This document shows, one piece after another, positions 32,360-40,612 of a DNA stretch of 64,000 nucleotides. The DNA comes from Geodermatophilus siccatus (GTDB lineage: Bacteria; Actinomycetota; Actinomycetes; Mycobacteriales; Geodermatophilaceae). The position numbers were made by a program, and so were the translations under genes. The notes under the pieces are model-generated. The model searched no databases. It was not told the DNA's origin and was given only the letters and a program-made list of their open reading frames with translations. Within the stretch, counting starts at the first letter, position 1. Each line of letters begins with the position of its first letter. The stretch covers positions 62,001 through 126,000 of the forward strand of contig NZ_FNHE01000010.1 in assembly GCF_900103785.1 (NCBI RefSeq), written 5' to 3'.

Positions 32360-33057
32360 GCCGGGCGGGCGTGCAGTTGGTGCGCTCCGTGCGCATCGAG
32401 GTCTGGTCCGACGTCGTCTGTCCGTGGTGCTACATCGGCAAGCGCCGGCTGGAGGCCGCGCTCGAGCGGTTCCCGCACCGCGACGAGGTCGAGGTCGTCT
32501 GGCGCTCCTTCCAGCTGGACGCGGGCACCCCCGAGGGCGAGACCCACGCGACCCTCCCGGCGCTGGCCGCCAAGTTCGGCCGCCCGGTCGAGGACGTGCG
32601 CGGGATGATGCGGCACGTCGAGGAGACCGCCGCCGGTGAGGGCCTGCGCTACGACCTGGCGAGCGGTGTCAGCGGCAACACGCTGCTGGCCCACGAGCTC
32701 ATCCACCTGGCCGCCGAGCGCGGGCTGCAGGGTGCGGTGAAGGAGCGGCTGCTGCACGCGCACTTCGAGGAGGGGCGCTCGGTCTTCGACGTCGACTCCC
32801 TCGCTGCGCTGGCAGGGGAGGTCGGCCTGGACGAGACCGAGGTGCGCGCCGCGCTCGTCGACCACCGGTACCGGCCCGCCGTCCTCGACGACATCCGCAC
32901 CGCGCGGGAGCTCGGCGCGACCGGTGTCCCCTTCTTCGTCGTCGACCGCAGGTACGGCGCCGCCGGCGCCCAGCCCGCCGACCTGCTGCTGCACGTGCTC
33001 GAGCAGGCGTGGGCCGACACCGCGCGGTCAGGTCAGCAGGTCGCAGGCCGCCCGTAG
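32356..33057 (+). CDS. DsbA-family oxidoreductase (FrnE-like)
   Basis: Thioredoxin-fold oxidoreductase of 233 residues. Seen: RIEVWSDVVCPWCYIGKRRLEAAL with active site Cys22-Pro-Trp-Cys25, FQLDAGTPEG, NTLLAHELIHLAAERGLQGAVKERLLHAHFEEGRSVFD, the helical insertion, and the cis-Pro loop ELGATGVPFFVVDRRYGAAGAQPADLLLHVL. No signal peptide, so cytosolic, as in FrnE of Deinococcus (family knowledge). ATG 32356 overlaps the CDF stop (ATGA). Third member of the MerR-linked cassette, implying a link to thiol or metal stress. Its last 30 nt overlap the end of a decayed gene on the other strand. Confidence 0.93.
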   Translation: MSRAGVQLVRSVRIEVWSDVVCPWCYIGKRRLEAALERFPHRDEVEVVWRSFQLDAGTPEGETHATLPALAAKFGRPVEDVRGMMRHVEETAAGEGLRYDLASGVSGNTLLAHELIHLAAERGLQGAVKERLLHAHFEEGRSVFDVDSLAALAGEVGLDETEVRAALVDHRYRPAVLDDIRTARELGATGVPFFVVDRRYGAAGAQPADLLLHVLEQAWADTARSGQQVAGRP

Positions 33058-33298
33058 CGCCCGCTCGGCGTCGGCTGCCATCTCCCGGACGACGTCGGCC
33101 GCGGGCCGTTCGCCGGTGACCGGCCCGGCCGGCTCCCCGGCGTGGAGCGGCGCTGCGGAGACGTCGCCAGCGCCCAGGCCATGAGGCCGATCCGAGGGGG
33201 ACGGCACGTGCGCGCGCACTGCCGGCCACACCGGCCATCGGGGCTCCGACGACCGGTGCGGCCAGCGTGAACGTGCGGGCCAGCGGCGTGCGGATCAC
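33028..33298 (-). pseudogene. remnant of nitronate monooxygenase (2-nitropropane dioxygenase family)
   Basis: Two pieces of one family survive in different frames. From GTG 33298: RTPLARTFTLAAPVVGAPMAGVAG, the N-terminal FMN-binding strand of nitronate monooxygenases. From about 33180 to stop 33028: LHAGEPAGPVTGERPAADVVREMAADAERALRAACDLL, the usual C-terminus of the same family. Roughly 700-800 bp of the middle, with the catalytic His and phosphate-binding glycines, are missing and a frameshift separates the ends. It cannot encode an enzyme. The C-terminal end overlaps the DsbA gene end by 30 nt. Confidence 0.75.
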
Positions 33299-33320
33299 AC
33301 CGCCACCGTGCCCGCCGGGT

Positions 33321-33334
33321 CCGTCCCGGGACGG
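33321..33334. terminator. short perfect palindrome at gene end
   Basis: CCGTCCCGGGACGG, with flanking GG/CC extensions, lies 10 nt after the stop of the 80-residue gene (minus strand). Probably its terminator; resembles the outer arms of the stop-proximal repeats without the core. Confidence 0.4.
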
Positions 33335-33344
33335 GGCCCTCGCG

Positions 33345-33587
33345 CTACTGGGTGGCGGGTCCGCCCTGCTCGGTCCCGGAGATCTGCCGCAGGAACTCGT
33401 GGCAGCGCCGCGCCCGCGCGGAGTCCTGCTCCATGACCTCGCGGAAGAACGACGCGATGTCCTGCAGCCCGGCGTTCTCCGCGTCACGGACGTACTGGCC
33501 GTAGTCGTGCCCGGCCTTGAGCGAGTGGTACTGCACCGAGATGAGGTCGTAGGTGACGTCCTCGAAGCCGGTCTCACCGGTGGCCAT
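33345..33587 (-). CDS. small helical protein, ferritin-like, unknown function
   Basis: 80 residues. Seen: VTYDLISVQYHSLKAGHDYGQYVRDAENAGLQDIASFFREVMEQDSARARRCHEFLRQI, two amphipathic helices with regularly spaced acidic residues and histidines (YHSLKAGHDY; FFREVMEQDSAR). Similar small proteins are common in actinobacteria and look like half of a ferritin-like four-helix bundle; metal binding is plausible, not shown. ATG 33587 has GAGGAGGACC upstream. Followed by a palindromic terminator and preceded by another small acidic protein gene on the same strand. Confidence 0.75.
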   Translation of the reverse strand: MATGETGFEDVTYDLISVQYHSLKAGHDYGQYVRDAENAGLQDIASFFREVMEQDSARARRCHEFLRQISGTEQGGPATQ

Positions 33588-33664
33588 GGTGGTCCTCCTC
33601 CTCGCTGAGGGACTGGGGCCCGAGGGTTGCCCGGCCGACGAGTCCTGAAACGGACCGCCCCGTC

Positions 33665-33898
33665 TCAGTCGCGTGGCGCCTCGGAGAACGCGCCGCCGGT
33701 CACGTCGCCGCCGCCGGCGTCGTCGGCCGCGTCCCGGCCGGCGGCCAGGCCCTGCTCGGCCAGTTCGTCCTCGCCGGTCGAGACGGCGTCGTCCTCGGTG
33801 GAGGCGAGGTCCTCGCCCTGCCCCAGGGCGCCGGGGTCGGCCTGCAGGGTGCGCGGGTCGTTGAGCGGGTCGGGGACGTCCGGGTCGGTGACGGTCAT
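33665..33898 (-). CDS. small acidic, probably disordered protein
   Basis: 77 residues, rich in Asp, Glu, Gly and Ala with few hydrophobics: DPDVPDPLNDPRTLQADPGALGQGEDLASTEDDAVSTGEDELAEQGLAAGRDAADD. No domain recognised. Such proteins occur next to stress genes in actinobacteria. ATG 33898 chosen (an upstream in-frame GTG-like extension MARRPAGHGEA lacks the same composition). It neighbours the ferritin-like protein, 77 nt away, and is divergent from the ArsR gene. Confidence 0.6.
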   Translation of the reverse strand: MTVTDPDVPDPLNDPRTLQADPGALGQGEDLASTEDDAVSTGEDELAEQGLAAGRDAADDAGGGDVTGGAFSEAPRD

Positions 33899-33946
33899 GG
33901 CCTCCCCGTGCCCGGCCGGTCGGCGCGCCAACCCCTGGCCTAACGC

Positions 33947-33962
33947 GTAACACTTGTGTTAC
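33947..33962. promoter_or_regulatory. ArsR-type operator palindrome
   Basis: GTAACAC-TT-GTGTTAC is a perfect 7-2-7 inverted repeat, in an A/T-rich pocket. It overlaps TACACA (33960-33965), a -10 candidate 6 nt before GTG 33972. The adjacent ArsR protein is the obvious ligand (autoregulation). Confidence 0.7.
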
Positions 33963-33971
33963 ACATTGCCC

Positions 33972-34301
33972 GTGGAGGCGCTCGCGGCGCTCGCCGACCC
34001 GACCCGGCGCGAACTGGTCGCCCTGCTGGCGCGGGGCGAGCTCGCGGCGGGGGAGCTCGCGGAGCGGTTCCCGGTGAGCCGCCCGGCGATCAGCCGGCAC
34101 CTGCGCGTGCTGCGCGAGGCCGGCCTGGTCCGCAGCCGGGTGGAGGGGCGCCGGCGGCTCTACGCGCTCGACCCGCGCCCGCTGCGGGAGCTGGACGACT
34201 GGCTGGCGCCCTACCGCGACCTGTGGGCCCAGCGGTTCGACGCACTGGACACCGAGATCGCCCGCGGCCGGCGGGCCCGGAGGAGCGGAGACACCCCATG
34301 A
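33972..34301 (+). CDS. ArsR/SmtB-family winged-helix regulator
   Basis: 109-residue repressor. Seen: VEALAALADPTRRELVALLARGELAAGELAERFPVSRPAISRHLRVLREAGLVRSRVEGRRRLYALDPRPLRELDDWLAPYRDLW, the complete ArsR winged helix. The ELCHCD-type cysteine metal motif is absent, so it belongs to the non-metal branch commonly paired with SRPBCC proteins. GTG 33972 is used because it sits 6 nt after a -10-like box and begins at the conserved region; TTG 33954 or 33966 are possible but fall inside the palindrome. ATGA overlap with the next gene. Confidence 0.9.
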   Translation: MEALAALADPTRRELVALLARGELAAGELAERFPVSRPAISRHLRVLREAGLVRSRVEGRRRLYALDPRPLRELDDWLAPYRDLWAQRFDALDTEIARGRRARRSGDTP

Positions 34302-34813
34302 CCGTGCAGGACGCGATGGCCCGCCGCGGCGTCGTCACCACCGAGGCCGACGGCCGGCAGCGCCTGGAGTTCCACCGCTCCTGGCCCGACCCGGTCGAGG
34401 ACGTGTGGTCGGCGCTCACCGAGCCCGACCGGATGGCCCGCTGGATCGGCACCTACGACGGCGAGCGCGCCCCCGGCGGCACCGGCACCTTCACGATGAC
34501 CCACGAGCAGGAGCCGGTCGGCGAGGTGATGACGGTCGTCGACTGCGAGCCGCCGCGGCGCCTCGTCGTCTCCTGGGTGGGCCAGGACGACTGGACCGTC
34601 GAGCTGGACCTGTGGCGCGAGGACGGCCGGACGGTCCTGCGCTTCCGCCAGGTCTTCGCCGCGGACGCGGACGTCGCCGACTTCGCCGCCGGCTGGCACT
34701 GGTACCTGGACAAGCTCGACGCCGAGGTCGGCGGGCGCCCCGTCCCGAGGGACTGGGACGCCTTCGCCGCCGACGTCGCCGCGCCGGTCTACGGGATGTC
34801 GACCGGATCCTGA
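34298..34813 (+). CDS. SRPBCC (AHSA1-like) domain protein
   Basis: 171-residue START/AHSA1-like protein with a hydrophobic ligand cavity. Seen: RLEFHRSWPDPVEDVWSALTEPDRMARWIGTYDGE, GTGTFTMTHEQEPVGEVMTVVDCEPPRRLVVSWVG, TVLRFRQVFAADADVADFAAGWHWYLDKLDAEVGGRPV, the typical WxxYLxxL ending of AHSA1 proteins. ArsR-SRPBCC gene pairs are widespread; the ArsR protein probably represses this one. Function unknown beyond ligand binding. Confidence 0.9.
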   Translation: MTVQDAMARRGVVTTEADGRQRLEFHRSWPDPVEDVWSALTEPDRMARWIGTYDGERAPGGTGTFTMTHEQEPVGEVMTVVDCEPPRRLVVSWVGQDDWTVELDLWREDGRTVLRFRQVFAADADVADFAAGWHWYLDKLDAEVGGRPVPRDWDAFAADVAAPVYGMSTGS

Positions 34814-34818
34814 GCCGA

Positions 34819-35991
34819 TCAGCTCGGGCCGGTCGTCTGCACCGGGTCGGGCCCGGTCCACGGGCCGAGCGTGGTGAGCAGCCGGTCGCGCGCGGCCAGC
34901 CGCGGCCCGGCCTGGACGGGGTAGGCGTCGTACCCGGCCGTGAGCTCCCGGGCGGCGTGGACGGCGAAGTTCGGGTCGTCCTGGGCCTCCCGGGCGACCG
35001 CGACCAGGTCGGCCGAGCCGCCGGCGACGACCGCCTCGGCCTGGCGGGCGTCCACGATGAGCCCGACGGCCATCGTGGCGACGCCGGCCTCGGCACGCAC
35101 CCGGGCCGCGAAGGGCACCTGGTAGCCGTAGCCGACGGGGTGCTGCCAGCCGCCGCCCAGCCCGCCGCCGGAGGTGTCGACCACGTCCACCCCGCGGGCG
35201 GCCAGCTCCCGGGCGAACGCCACGGTGTCCTCGAGGGTCACCCCGTCGGACGAGCCGTCGACCGAGGAGACCCGCACGAACAGCGGCCGGTCCTCGGGCC
35301 ACGCCGCTCGCACCGCCTCGACGACCTCGAGCGGGAAGCGCATCCGGGCCTCCGGCGAGCCGCCGTAGCCGTCCTCGCGCCGGTTGGTGAGCGGGGAGAG
35401 GAACTGGTTGAGCAGGTAGCCGTGCGCCGCGTGCACCTCGACGACGTCGAAGCCGGCGGCCAGGGCCCGCCGGGTCGCCGCGGCGAACGCGTCGCGGATC
35501 CCGGCCATCTCCTCGACGGTCAGGGCGTGCGGCTCCGGCCAGCCCGGGCCCACGGGGACGGCGCTGGCCGACACGGTCGGCCACGGCTGCTCGCCGGGGC
35601 GGGCGCTCTCCTCGGTCACCGGGCCGGTGCCGTCCCACGGCCGCAGGCTGCTGGCCTTGCCGCCGGCGTGCGCCAGCTGGACGCCGGCCCGCGCGCCGGA
35701 GGCGTGCAGGAAGTCGACCACGCGGGCCAGTCCGGGCACGTGCGCGTCGGACCACAGCCCGACGTCCCCGTGGCTGATCCGGCCGTCGGCGGTGACCGCG
35801 GTGGCCTCGACCAGCACCAGCCCGAAGCCGCCGAGGGCGAAGCGGCCGAGGTGGACCAGGTGGTAGTCGCCGACGAGGCCGTCGGTCACCGAGTACTGGC
35901 ACATCGGGGCCACGACCAGCCGGTTCGGCAGGGTCACCCCGCGGAGGGTCAGCGGTGTGAGCAGGGCGGGGCGGATCGGTGCGGTGTCCAC
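34819..35991 (-). CDS. NADH:flavin oxidoreductase / old yellow enzyme (YqjM type)
   Basis: FMN-dependent ene-reductase, 390 residues. Seen: [57 protein letters not shown], with the YqjM-subfamily Cys in PMCQYS and DYHLVHLG. Also [42 protein letters not shown] (His-Ala-Ala-His substrate pair), [16 protein letters not shown], and [25 protein letters not shown] at the FMN phosphate site. GTG 35991 chosen; an in-frame TTG at 36003 behind GGGGACGGG is an alternative. Reduces activated C=C bonds; physiological substrate unknown. Ends 5 nt from the SRPBCC gene (convergent). Confidence 0.93.
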   Translation of the reverse strand: MDTAPIRPALLTPLTLRGVTLPNRLVVAPMCQYSVTDGLVGDYHLVHLGRFALGGFGLVLVEATAVTADGRISHGDVGLWSDAHVPGLARVVDFLHASGARAGVQLAHAGGKASSLRPWDGTGPVTEESARPGEQPWPTVSASAVPVGPGWPEPHALTVEEMAGIRDAFAAATRRALAAGFDVVEVHAAHGYLLNQFLSPLTNRREDGYGGSPEARMRFPLEVVEAVRAAWPEDRPLFVRVSSVDGSSDGVTLEDTVAFARELAARGVDVVDTSGGGLGGGWQHPVGYGYQVPFAARVRAEAGVATMAVGLIVDARQAEAVVAGGSADLVAVAREAQDDPNFAVHAARELTAGYDAYPVQAGPRLAARDRLLTTLGPWTGPDPVQTTGPS

Positions 35992-36046
35992 GGACCAGGC
36001 CAACGCCCGTCCCCACCAGGGACTTCCGGCCCACGAGGTAGACGTC

Positions 36047-36075
36047 TTATACGTAACATCTCTCACGGTTACAGT
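36047..36075 (+). promoter_or_regulatory. candidate promoter of the PEPCK gene
   Basis: TTATAC (36047-36052), 17 bp, TACAGT (36070-36075) in a conspicuously A/T-rich pocket of the 226-bp gap before PEPCK. GTAAC and GTTAC flank the spacer as a short dyad. It implies a leader of about 135 nt, in which I see no recognised riboswitch. Confidence 0.45.
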
Positions 36076-36217
36076 GGACGTCCCCGCCGTTAGGCTGTCC
36101 GGAACCGGAACCCCACCGGTACCCGTGGCGCCCCGGCGGCCCGGACGACAGCTGAGCAGGACGGAAACACCAGCGCCGGCGGCAATCACCCCGGTGTACC
36201 CAGAGGATGGAGACGCC

Positions 36218-38032
36218 GTGACTTCTGTGGCCACCCCCGGTCTCGACAACGCCCCGACCACCCACGCCCGGCTGCTGGCCTGGGTGCGCGAGATGGCCGA
36301 GCTGACCACCCCGGACCGGGTCGTGTGGGTCGACGGCAGCGACGAGGAGTGGGAGCGGCTCACCCAGCAGCTGGTCGACGCGGGGACCTTCACCCGCCTG
36401 GAGAAGAAGCCCAACTCCTTCTGGTGCGCCTCCGACCCCAGCGACGTCGCGCGCGTCGAGGACCGCACCTTCATCTGCTCGGTCGACGAGGCCGACGCCG
36501 GTCCCACCAACAACTGGATGGACCCGGGCGAGATGAAGTCGATCATGACGGAGCTGTACCGCGGGTGCATGCGCGGCCGGACGATGTACGTCATCCCCTT
36601 CTGCATGGGTCCGGTCGAGGCCGAGAACCCGATGTTCGGCGTCGAGCTGACCGACTCCGAGTACGTCGTCGTCTCGATGCGGGTCATGGCCCGCATCGGC
36701 AGCGCGATCCTCGAGGCGATGGGTGAGGACCGGCCGTTCGTGCCGGCGATGCACTCCCTGGGCGCCCCGCTCGACGAGGGCCAGCAGGACGTGCCCTGGC
36801 CCTGCAGCGAGACCAAGTACATCGTGCACTTCCCCGAGGAGCGCATGATCTGGTCGTACGGCTCGGGCTACGGCGGCAACGCCCTGCTGGGCAAGAAGTG
36901 CTACTCGCTGCGCATCGCCTCGGTGATGGCCCGCGACGAGGGCTGGCTCGCCGAGCACATGCTGATCCTCAAGCTGACCAGCCCCCAGCAGAAGACCTAC
37001 TACATCGCCGCGGCGTTCCCCTCGGCCTGCGGCAAGACCAACCTGGCGATGCTCGAGCCGACCATCCCCGGGTGGAAGGTCGAGACCCTCGGCGACGACA
37101 TCGCCTGGATGCGCTTCGGCGAGGACGGCCGGCTCTACGCGCTCAACCCCGAGTTCGGCCTCTTCGGCGTCGCCCCGGGCACCGGCTGGGACACCAACCC
37201 CAACGCGATGCGCACCATCGACAAGGGCAACTCGGTGTTCACCAACGTCGCGCTCACCGACGACGGCGACATCTGGTGGGAGGGCATGACCGAGGAGCCC
37301 CCGGCCCACCTGACCAGCTGGAAGAAGCAGGACTGGACGCCGGGGAGCGACGAGCCCTCCAGCCACCCGAACAGCCGCTTCTGCACGCCGATCACCCAGT
37401 GCCCGATCCTGGCGCCGGAGTACACCGACCCGAAGGGCGTGCCGATCTCGGCGATCCTCTTCGGCGGCCGCCGCAAGACCACCATCCCGCTCGTCACCGA
37501 GGCCCGGGACTGGAACCACGGCGTGTTCATGGGCGCCACGCTGTCCTCGGAGACGACGGCCGCGGCCACCGGCGCCGTCGGCGTCGTCCGCCGCGACCCG
37601 TTCGCGATGCTGCCCTTCATCGGCTACAACGCCGGTGACTACTTCGGCCACTGGGTCGAGACCGGCAAGCAGCACGACGCCACCAAGCTGCCGAAGATCT
37701 TCTACGTCAACTGGTTCCGCCGCGACGAGGACGGCGGCTTCCTGTGGCCGGGCTTCGGTGAGAACAGCCGGGTCCTGAAGTGGGTCGTCGAGCGGCTCGA
37801 GGGCACCGCGGCGGCCGAGGAGACCGCGGTCGGCCACGTGCCGACGCCTGACTCACTGGACGTCTCCGGGCTGGACATGACCCGCGAGCAGGTGGAGAAG
37901 GCCCTCGCCGTGGACAAGGACGAGTGGCGCGCCGAGGTCCCGCAGATCACCGAGTGGTTCCAGAAGTTCGGCGACAAGCTCCCCAGCACCATGTGGGACG
38001 AGCTCGCCATCCTGGAGCACCGACTCGCCTGA
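36218..38032 (+). CDS. pckG: phosphoenolpyruvate carboxykinase (GTP)
   Basis: Converts oxaloacetate and GTP to PEP, GDP and CO2, the first committed step of gluconeogenesis; 604 residues as expected for the GTP class. Seen: [41 protein letters not shown] (PEP/oxaloacetate site), kinase P-loop [12 protein letters not shown] with its hyper-reactive Cys (about residue 271), LGDDIAWM (metal-binding), [25 protein letters not shown] and [22 protein letters not shown] (omega-loop/nucleotide region). GTG 36218 is preceded by AGAGGATGGAG. Monocistronic by layout, with its own promoter candidate and a perfect terminator. Confidence 0.98.
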   Translation: MTSVATPGLDNAPTTHARLLAWVREMAELTTPDRVVWVDGSDEEWERLTQQLVDAGTFTRLEKKPNSFWCASDPSDVARVEDRTFICSVDEADAGPTNNWMDPGEMKSIMTELYRGCMRGRTMYVIPFCMGPVEAENPMFGVELTDSEYVVVSMRVMARIGSAILEAMGEDRPFVPAMHSLGAPLDEGQQDVPWPCSETKYIVHFPEERMIWSYGSGYGGNALLGKKCYSLRIASVMARDEGWLAEHMLILKLTSPQQKTYYIAAAFPSACGKTNLAMLEPTIPGWKVETLGDDIAWMRFGEDGRLYALNPEFGLFGVAPGTGWDTNPNAMRTIDKGNSVFTNVALTDDGDIWWEGMTEEPPAHLTSWKKQDWTPGSDEPSSHPNSRFCTPITQCPILAPEYTDPKGVPISAILFGGRRKTTIPLVTEARDWNHGVFMGATLSSETTAAATGAVGVVRRDPFAMLPFIGYNAGDYFGHWVETGKQHDATKLPKIFYVNWFRRDEDGGFLWPGFGENSRVLKWVVERLEGTAAAEETAVGHVPTPDSLDVSGLDMTREQVEKALAVDKDEWRAEVPQITEWFQKFGDKLPSTMWDELAILEHRLA

Positions 38033-38046
38033 GGGAGCACCGCCCT

Positions 38047-38090
38047 GCAGGGCCCCGCACCGGTCAACGGCGACCGGTGCGGGGCCCTGC
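38047..38090 (+). terminator. perfect 19-bp terminator hairpin
   Basis: GCAGGGCCCCGCACCGGTC (38047-38065) pairs without mismatch with 38072-38090 around a 6-nt loop, 14 nt after the PEPCK stop. Confidence 0.85.
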
Positions 38091-38209
38091 GCCGTCCCGG
38101 GGTCGGGCGCGCTGCACCGGCACGAGCACCGCCGGGCCGCGGTCGCGTGGGTCCGTTAGCGTGGGTCGTACCGGCGCCCCTCTCACCTGAGACGACAGGT
38201 CACCTCCCC

Positions 38210-39424
38210 GTGCCCAACCCCTACCTGCACGTGCTGCGCACGCCGCACGCGCGGCCGATGGTGCTGGCCGCCTTCATCGGCCGCCTGCCGCTGTCGATGG
38301 TCGGACTCGGCTCTGTGCTGCTCATCGCCTCGGAGACCGGCAGCTACGGGCTCGGCGGAGCGGTCGCCGCGACCGGGGCCGTCACCACGGCCGTCTCCGG
38401 GCCGCTGCTCGGCCGCTGGGCCGACACCCACGGCCAGCGCCGCACGCTGCTGCCGGTGCTCGCCGTCTTCATCGCCGCGGGCTGCGTGTTCCTGCCCGCG
38501 GTCAAGGAGGACTGGCCCCGCTGGATCCTGTTCGCCTCGGCCGGGCTGGCCGGCGCCTGCATCCCGCCGGTGGCCTCGATGATCCGGGTGCGCTGGACCC
38601 ACCTGCTGCGCGGCACGCACCGGCTGCCGGCCGCGCTGGCGATGGAGTCGGTGGTCGACGAGTTCGTCTTCATCGTCGGCCCGGTGCTGGTCACCTTCCT
38701 GTCCACCACCGGGCACGCCACGTCCGGGGTGGTCACCGCGTTCGTCTTCGCCGTCATCGGCAGCCTGCTGTTCGCCGCCCAGACCCGCACCGAGCCGCCA
38801 CCGCACGGGCACGCGGCTCGCAGCGGCCCGTCGGCGATCCGCACAGCCGGCATCCGGGTGCTCTTCGTCGTCGGCGCCGCCGTGGGCGCGGTCCTGGGCA
38901 CCCTGGAGATCGCGCTGGTGGCCTTCGCCGACGAACGCGGCGCCATGGCGCTGTCCGGCGTCCTCATCGCCGCCCTCGCGGTCGGGTCCATGGCCAGCGG
39001 CATCGGGTGGGGCAGCGTGCACTGGCGGCACCCCCTGCGGCACCGGCTGGTCGTCGTCCTGGGGGTGCTGACCGTGCTGAGCCTGCCGCTGGCGCTGGTG
39101 GGCGACGTGTGGGTGATGATCCCGTTCGTGGTGCTCGCCGGGCTGGCCGTCTCGCCGTCCCTGATCAGCTCGTTCACGCTGGCCGAGGTCCTGGTGCCGC
39201 GCTCGGCGACCACCGAGGCCTTCACCTGGATCGGCACGGCGCTCGGCCTGGGCGTCGCGGTGGGCTCCTCGGCGGCCGGCAAGCTGGTCGACACGGTCGG
39301 GGCCAACAGCGCGTTCCTGGTGGCCACCCTCGCCGCGGCGATCGCCACGGTGGTGGTCGCGGCCACCCAGCGGCTGCTGCACGTGCCGGCCGAGCACGCC
39401 GCCGAGCCGGCGATGGCCCGCTGA
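38210..39424 (+). CDS. MFS transporter
   Basis: 404-residue major facilitator of the 12-helix type. Seen: HARPMVLAAFIGRLPLSMVGLGSVLLIASETGSYGLGGAVAATGAVTTAVSGPLLGRWADTHGQRRTLLPVL, including the loop 2-3 motif GRWADTHGQRR, then IPPVASMIRVRWTHLLRGTHRLPAALAMESVVDEFVFIVGPVLVTFLS, a stretch found in a conserved actinobacterial MFS group. Substrate unknown. GTG 38210; a TAGCGT -10 candidate at 38157-38162 implies a short leader of about 40 nt. Followed by rhodanese and acVLRF1 genes on the same strand. Confidence 0.9.
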   Translation: MPNPYLHVLRTPHARPMVLAAFIGRLPLSMVGLGSVLLIASETGSYGLGGAVAATGAVTTAVSGPLLGRWADTHGQRRTLLPVLAVFIAAGCVFLPAVKEDWPRWILFASAGLAGACIPPVASMIRVRWTHLLRGTHRLPAALAMESVVDEFVFIVGPVLVTFLSTTGHATSGVVTAFVFAVIGSLLFAAQTRTEPPPHGHAARSGPSAIRTAGIRVLFVVGAAVGAVLGTLEIALVAFADERGAMALSGVLIAALAVGSMASGIGWGSVHWRHPLRHRLVVVLGVLTVLSLPLALVGDVWVMIPFVVLAGLAVSPSLISSFTLAEVLVPRSATTEAFTWIGTALGLGVAVGSSAAGKLVDTVGANSAFLVATLAAAIATVVVAATQRLLHVPAEHAAEPAMAR

Positions 39425-39435
39425 CGTCGGTCACG

Positions 39436-39852
39436 ATGACCCCCGTGGAGACCCCATCCGCCCCCCGGTCCATCGACGAGGTGCTCGAGGAGACGCGCGG
39501 CCGCCTGCACCGCCTCGAGCCGGCCGAGGCGGCGGCGCGGATGGCGGCGGGCGCCCTGCTCGTCGACACCCGCCCGGTCGCCCAGCGGGCGGCCGACGGC
39601 GAGGTGCCCGGCGCGCTGGTGGTCGAGCGCAACGTGCTCGAGTGGCGGCTGGACCCGGCCAGCGAGGCGCGGCTGCCCGAGGCCACCGACCACGACGTCG
39701 AGGTCATCGTGCTGTGCAACGAGGGCTACGCCTCCAGCCTCGCCGCCGACTCGCTGCGGGCCCTGGGCCTGCACCGCGCCACCGACGTCGTCGGCGGCTA
39801 CCAGGCCTGGGCCGCGGCCGGCCTGCCCACCACCCGGGACGCCGAGCGCTGA
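39436..39852 (+). CDS. rhodanese-like domain protein
   Basis: Single-domain sulfurtransferase, 138 residues, cytosolic. Seen: LEPAEAAARMAAGALLVDTRPVAQRAADGEVPGALVVERNVLEWRLDPASEARLPEA, then the catalytic loop VIVLCNEGYASSLAADSLRALGLHRATDVVGGYQAWAAAGLP with Cys94. CNEGYASSL is the common rhodanese active-site loop. ATG 39436 chosen. Its TGA stop overlaps a CTG that appears to start the next gene (CTGA). Confidence 0.92.
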   Translation: MTPVETPSAPRSIDEVLEETRGRLHRLEPAEAAARMAAGALLVDTRPVAQRAADGEVPGALVVERNVLEWRLDPASEARLPEATDHDVEVIVLCNEGYASSLAADSLRALGLHRATDVVGGYQAWAAAGLPTTRDAER

Positions 39853-40544
39853 CCCGCGCGCGGCCCGCTGCCGGTGGTGGCCGGCAGCTGCGCGTCCCGC
39901 CCGAGCGCCTGGCGCGCTGGCTGGACGGCGTCGCCGCCCGGCACGGCGCCTTCGACGGCGTCGGGCTCGTCGACGGGGCGGTGCGGGTGACCTGCGCGGA
40001 CAGCACCGAGGTCACCCTGCGGGCGCCGTTCGGCTGGCGGCCCGGGCCGGCTGCACCGTCCTCACCCACCCCGCCCCTGCTCACCTCGTTCAGCGCGGCG
40101 GTCCGGGTGCCGCACCGCGCCGCCGTCCTCCTGGTCCGCCGCGGACGGTGGGCGGTCGGGGTGTTCGACGGCTCCGACCTGGTGGTCTCCAAGGTCGACA
40201 CCCGCCGGGTCCAGGGGCGGACGGCGGCCGGCGGCTGGTCGCAGCAGCGCTTCGCCCGGCGACGGGCCAACCAGACCGACGCCGTGGTGGGCGCCGCGGC
40301 CGAGACCGCCGTGCGGGTGCTCGGGCCGCACACCGGCGAGGTCGAGGCGTTGTTCACCGGCGGCGACCGCGGCCTGGTGGACGACGTGCTGGCCGACCCG
40401 CGGCTGCGGGCGCTGGCCGCGCTGCGCCGCGGGCCGGCCCTCGAGGTCGGTGACCCCACCAAGGCCGTGCTGCTGGAGACCCCTGCGCAGTTCCGTGCGG
40501 TGGAGGTGCACATCGTGGAGCCGGGGGAGCGGACCGGGCCGTGA
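39849..40544 (+). CDS. acVLRF1-family peptidyl-tRNA hydrolase (putative CTG start)
   Basis: Actinobacterial Vms1-like release factor, 231 residues; the family is related to eRF1 and Vms1, which cleave peptidyl-tRNA (family knowledge). Seen: LRVPPERLARWLDGVAARHG, PHRAAVLLVRRGRWAVGVFDGSDLVVSKVDTRRVQGRTAAGGWSQQRFARRRANQTD with the catalytic-type glutamine loop (GGWSQQRFARR), and ALFTGGDRGLVDDVLADPRLRALAALRRGPALEVGDP. The conserved N-terminus has no ATG, GTG or TTG before it: CTG 39849, overlapping the rhodanese stop as CTGA in the usual 4-nt pattern of this genome, is the only sensible start. Follows the rhodanese in an operon. Confidence 0.85.
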   Translation: MTRARPAAGGGRQLRVPPERLARWLDGVAARHGAFDGVGLVDGAVRVTCADSTEVTLRAPFGWRPGPAAPSSPTPPLLTSFSAAVRVPHRAAVLLVRRGRWAVGVFDGSDLVVSKVDTRRVQGRTAAGGWSQQRFARRRANQTDAVVGAAAETAVRVLGPHTGEVEALFTGGDRGLVDDVLADPRLRALAALRRGPALEVGDPTKAVLLETPAQFRAVEVHIVEPGERTGP

Positions 40545-40597
40545 TCATCGGCAGGTGGTCGCCACGTGCGGCGTGTCGGCCGACCACCCGCCGATGA
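40545..40597. terminator. bidirectional hairpin after acVLRF1
   Basis: TCATCGGCAGGTGGTCG (40545-40561) pairs with 40581-40597 with one mismatch and a 19-nt loop. It starts immediately after the acVLRF1 stop and is convergent with the dehydrogenase gene end at 40613. Confidence 0.75.
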
Positions 40598-40612
40598 CCA
40601 CCGGCTCCACCG

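Noticed and set aside
33028..33231. Small intact protein of 67 codons at the end of the DsbA gene
   Set aside because: It matches only the C-terminus of nitronate monooxygenase in a frame whose N-terminal part is shifted; better read as a pseudogene remnant.
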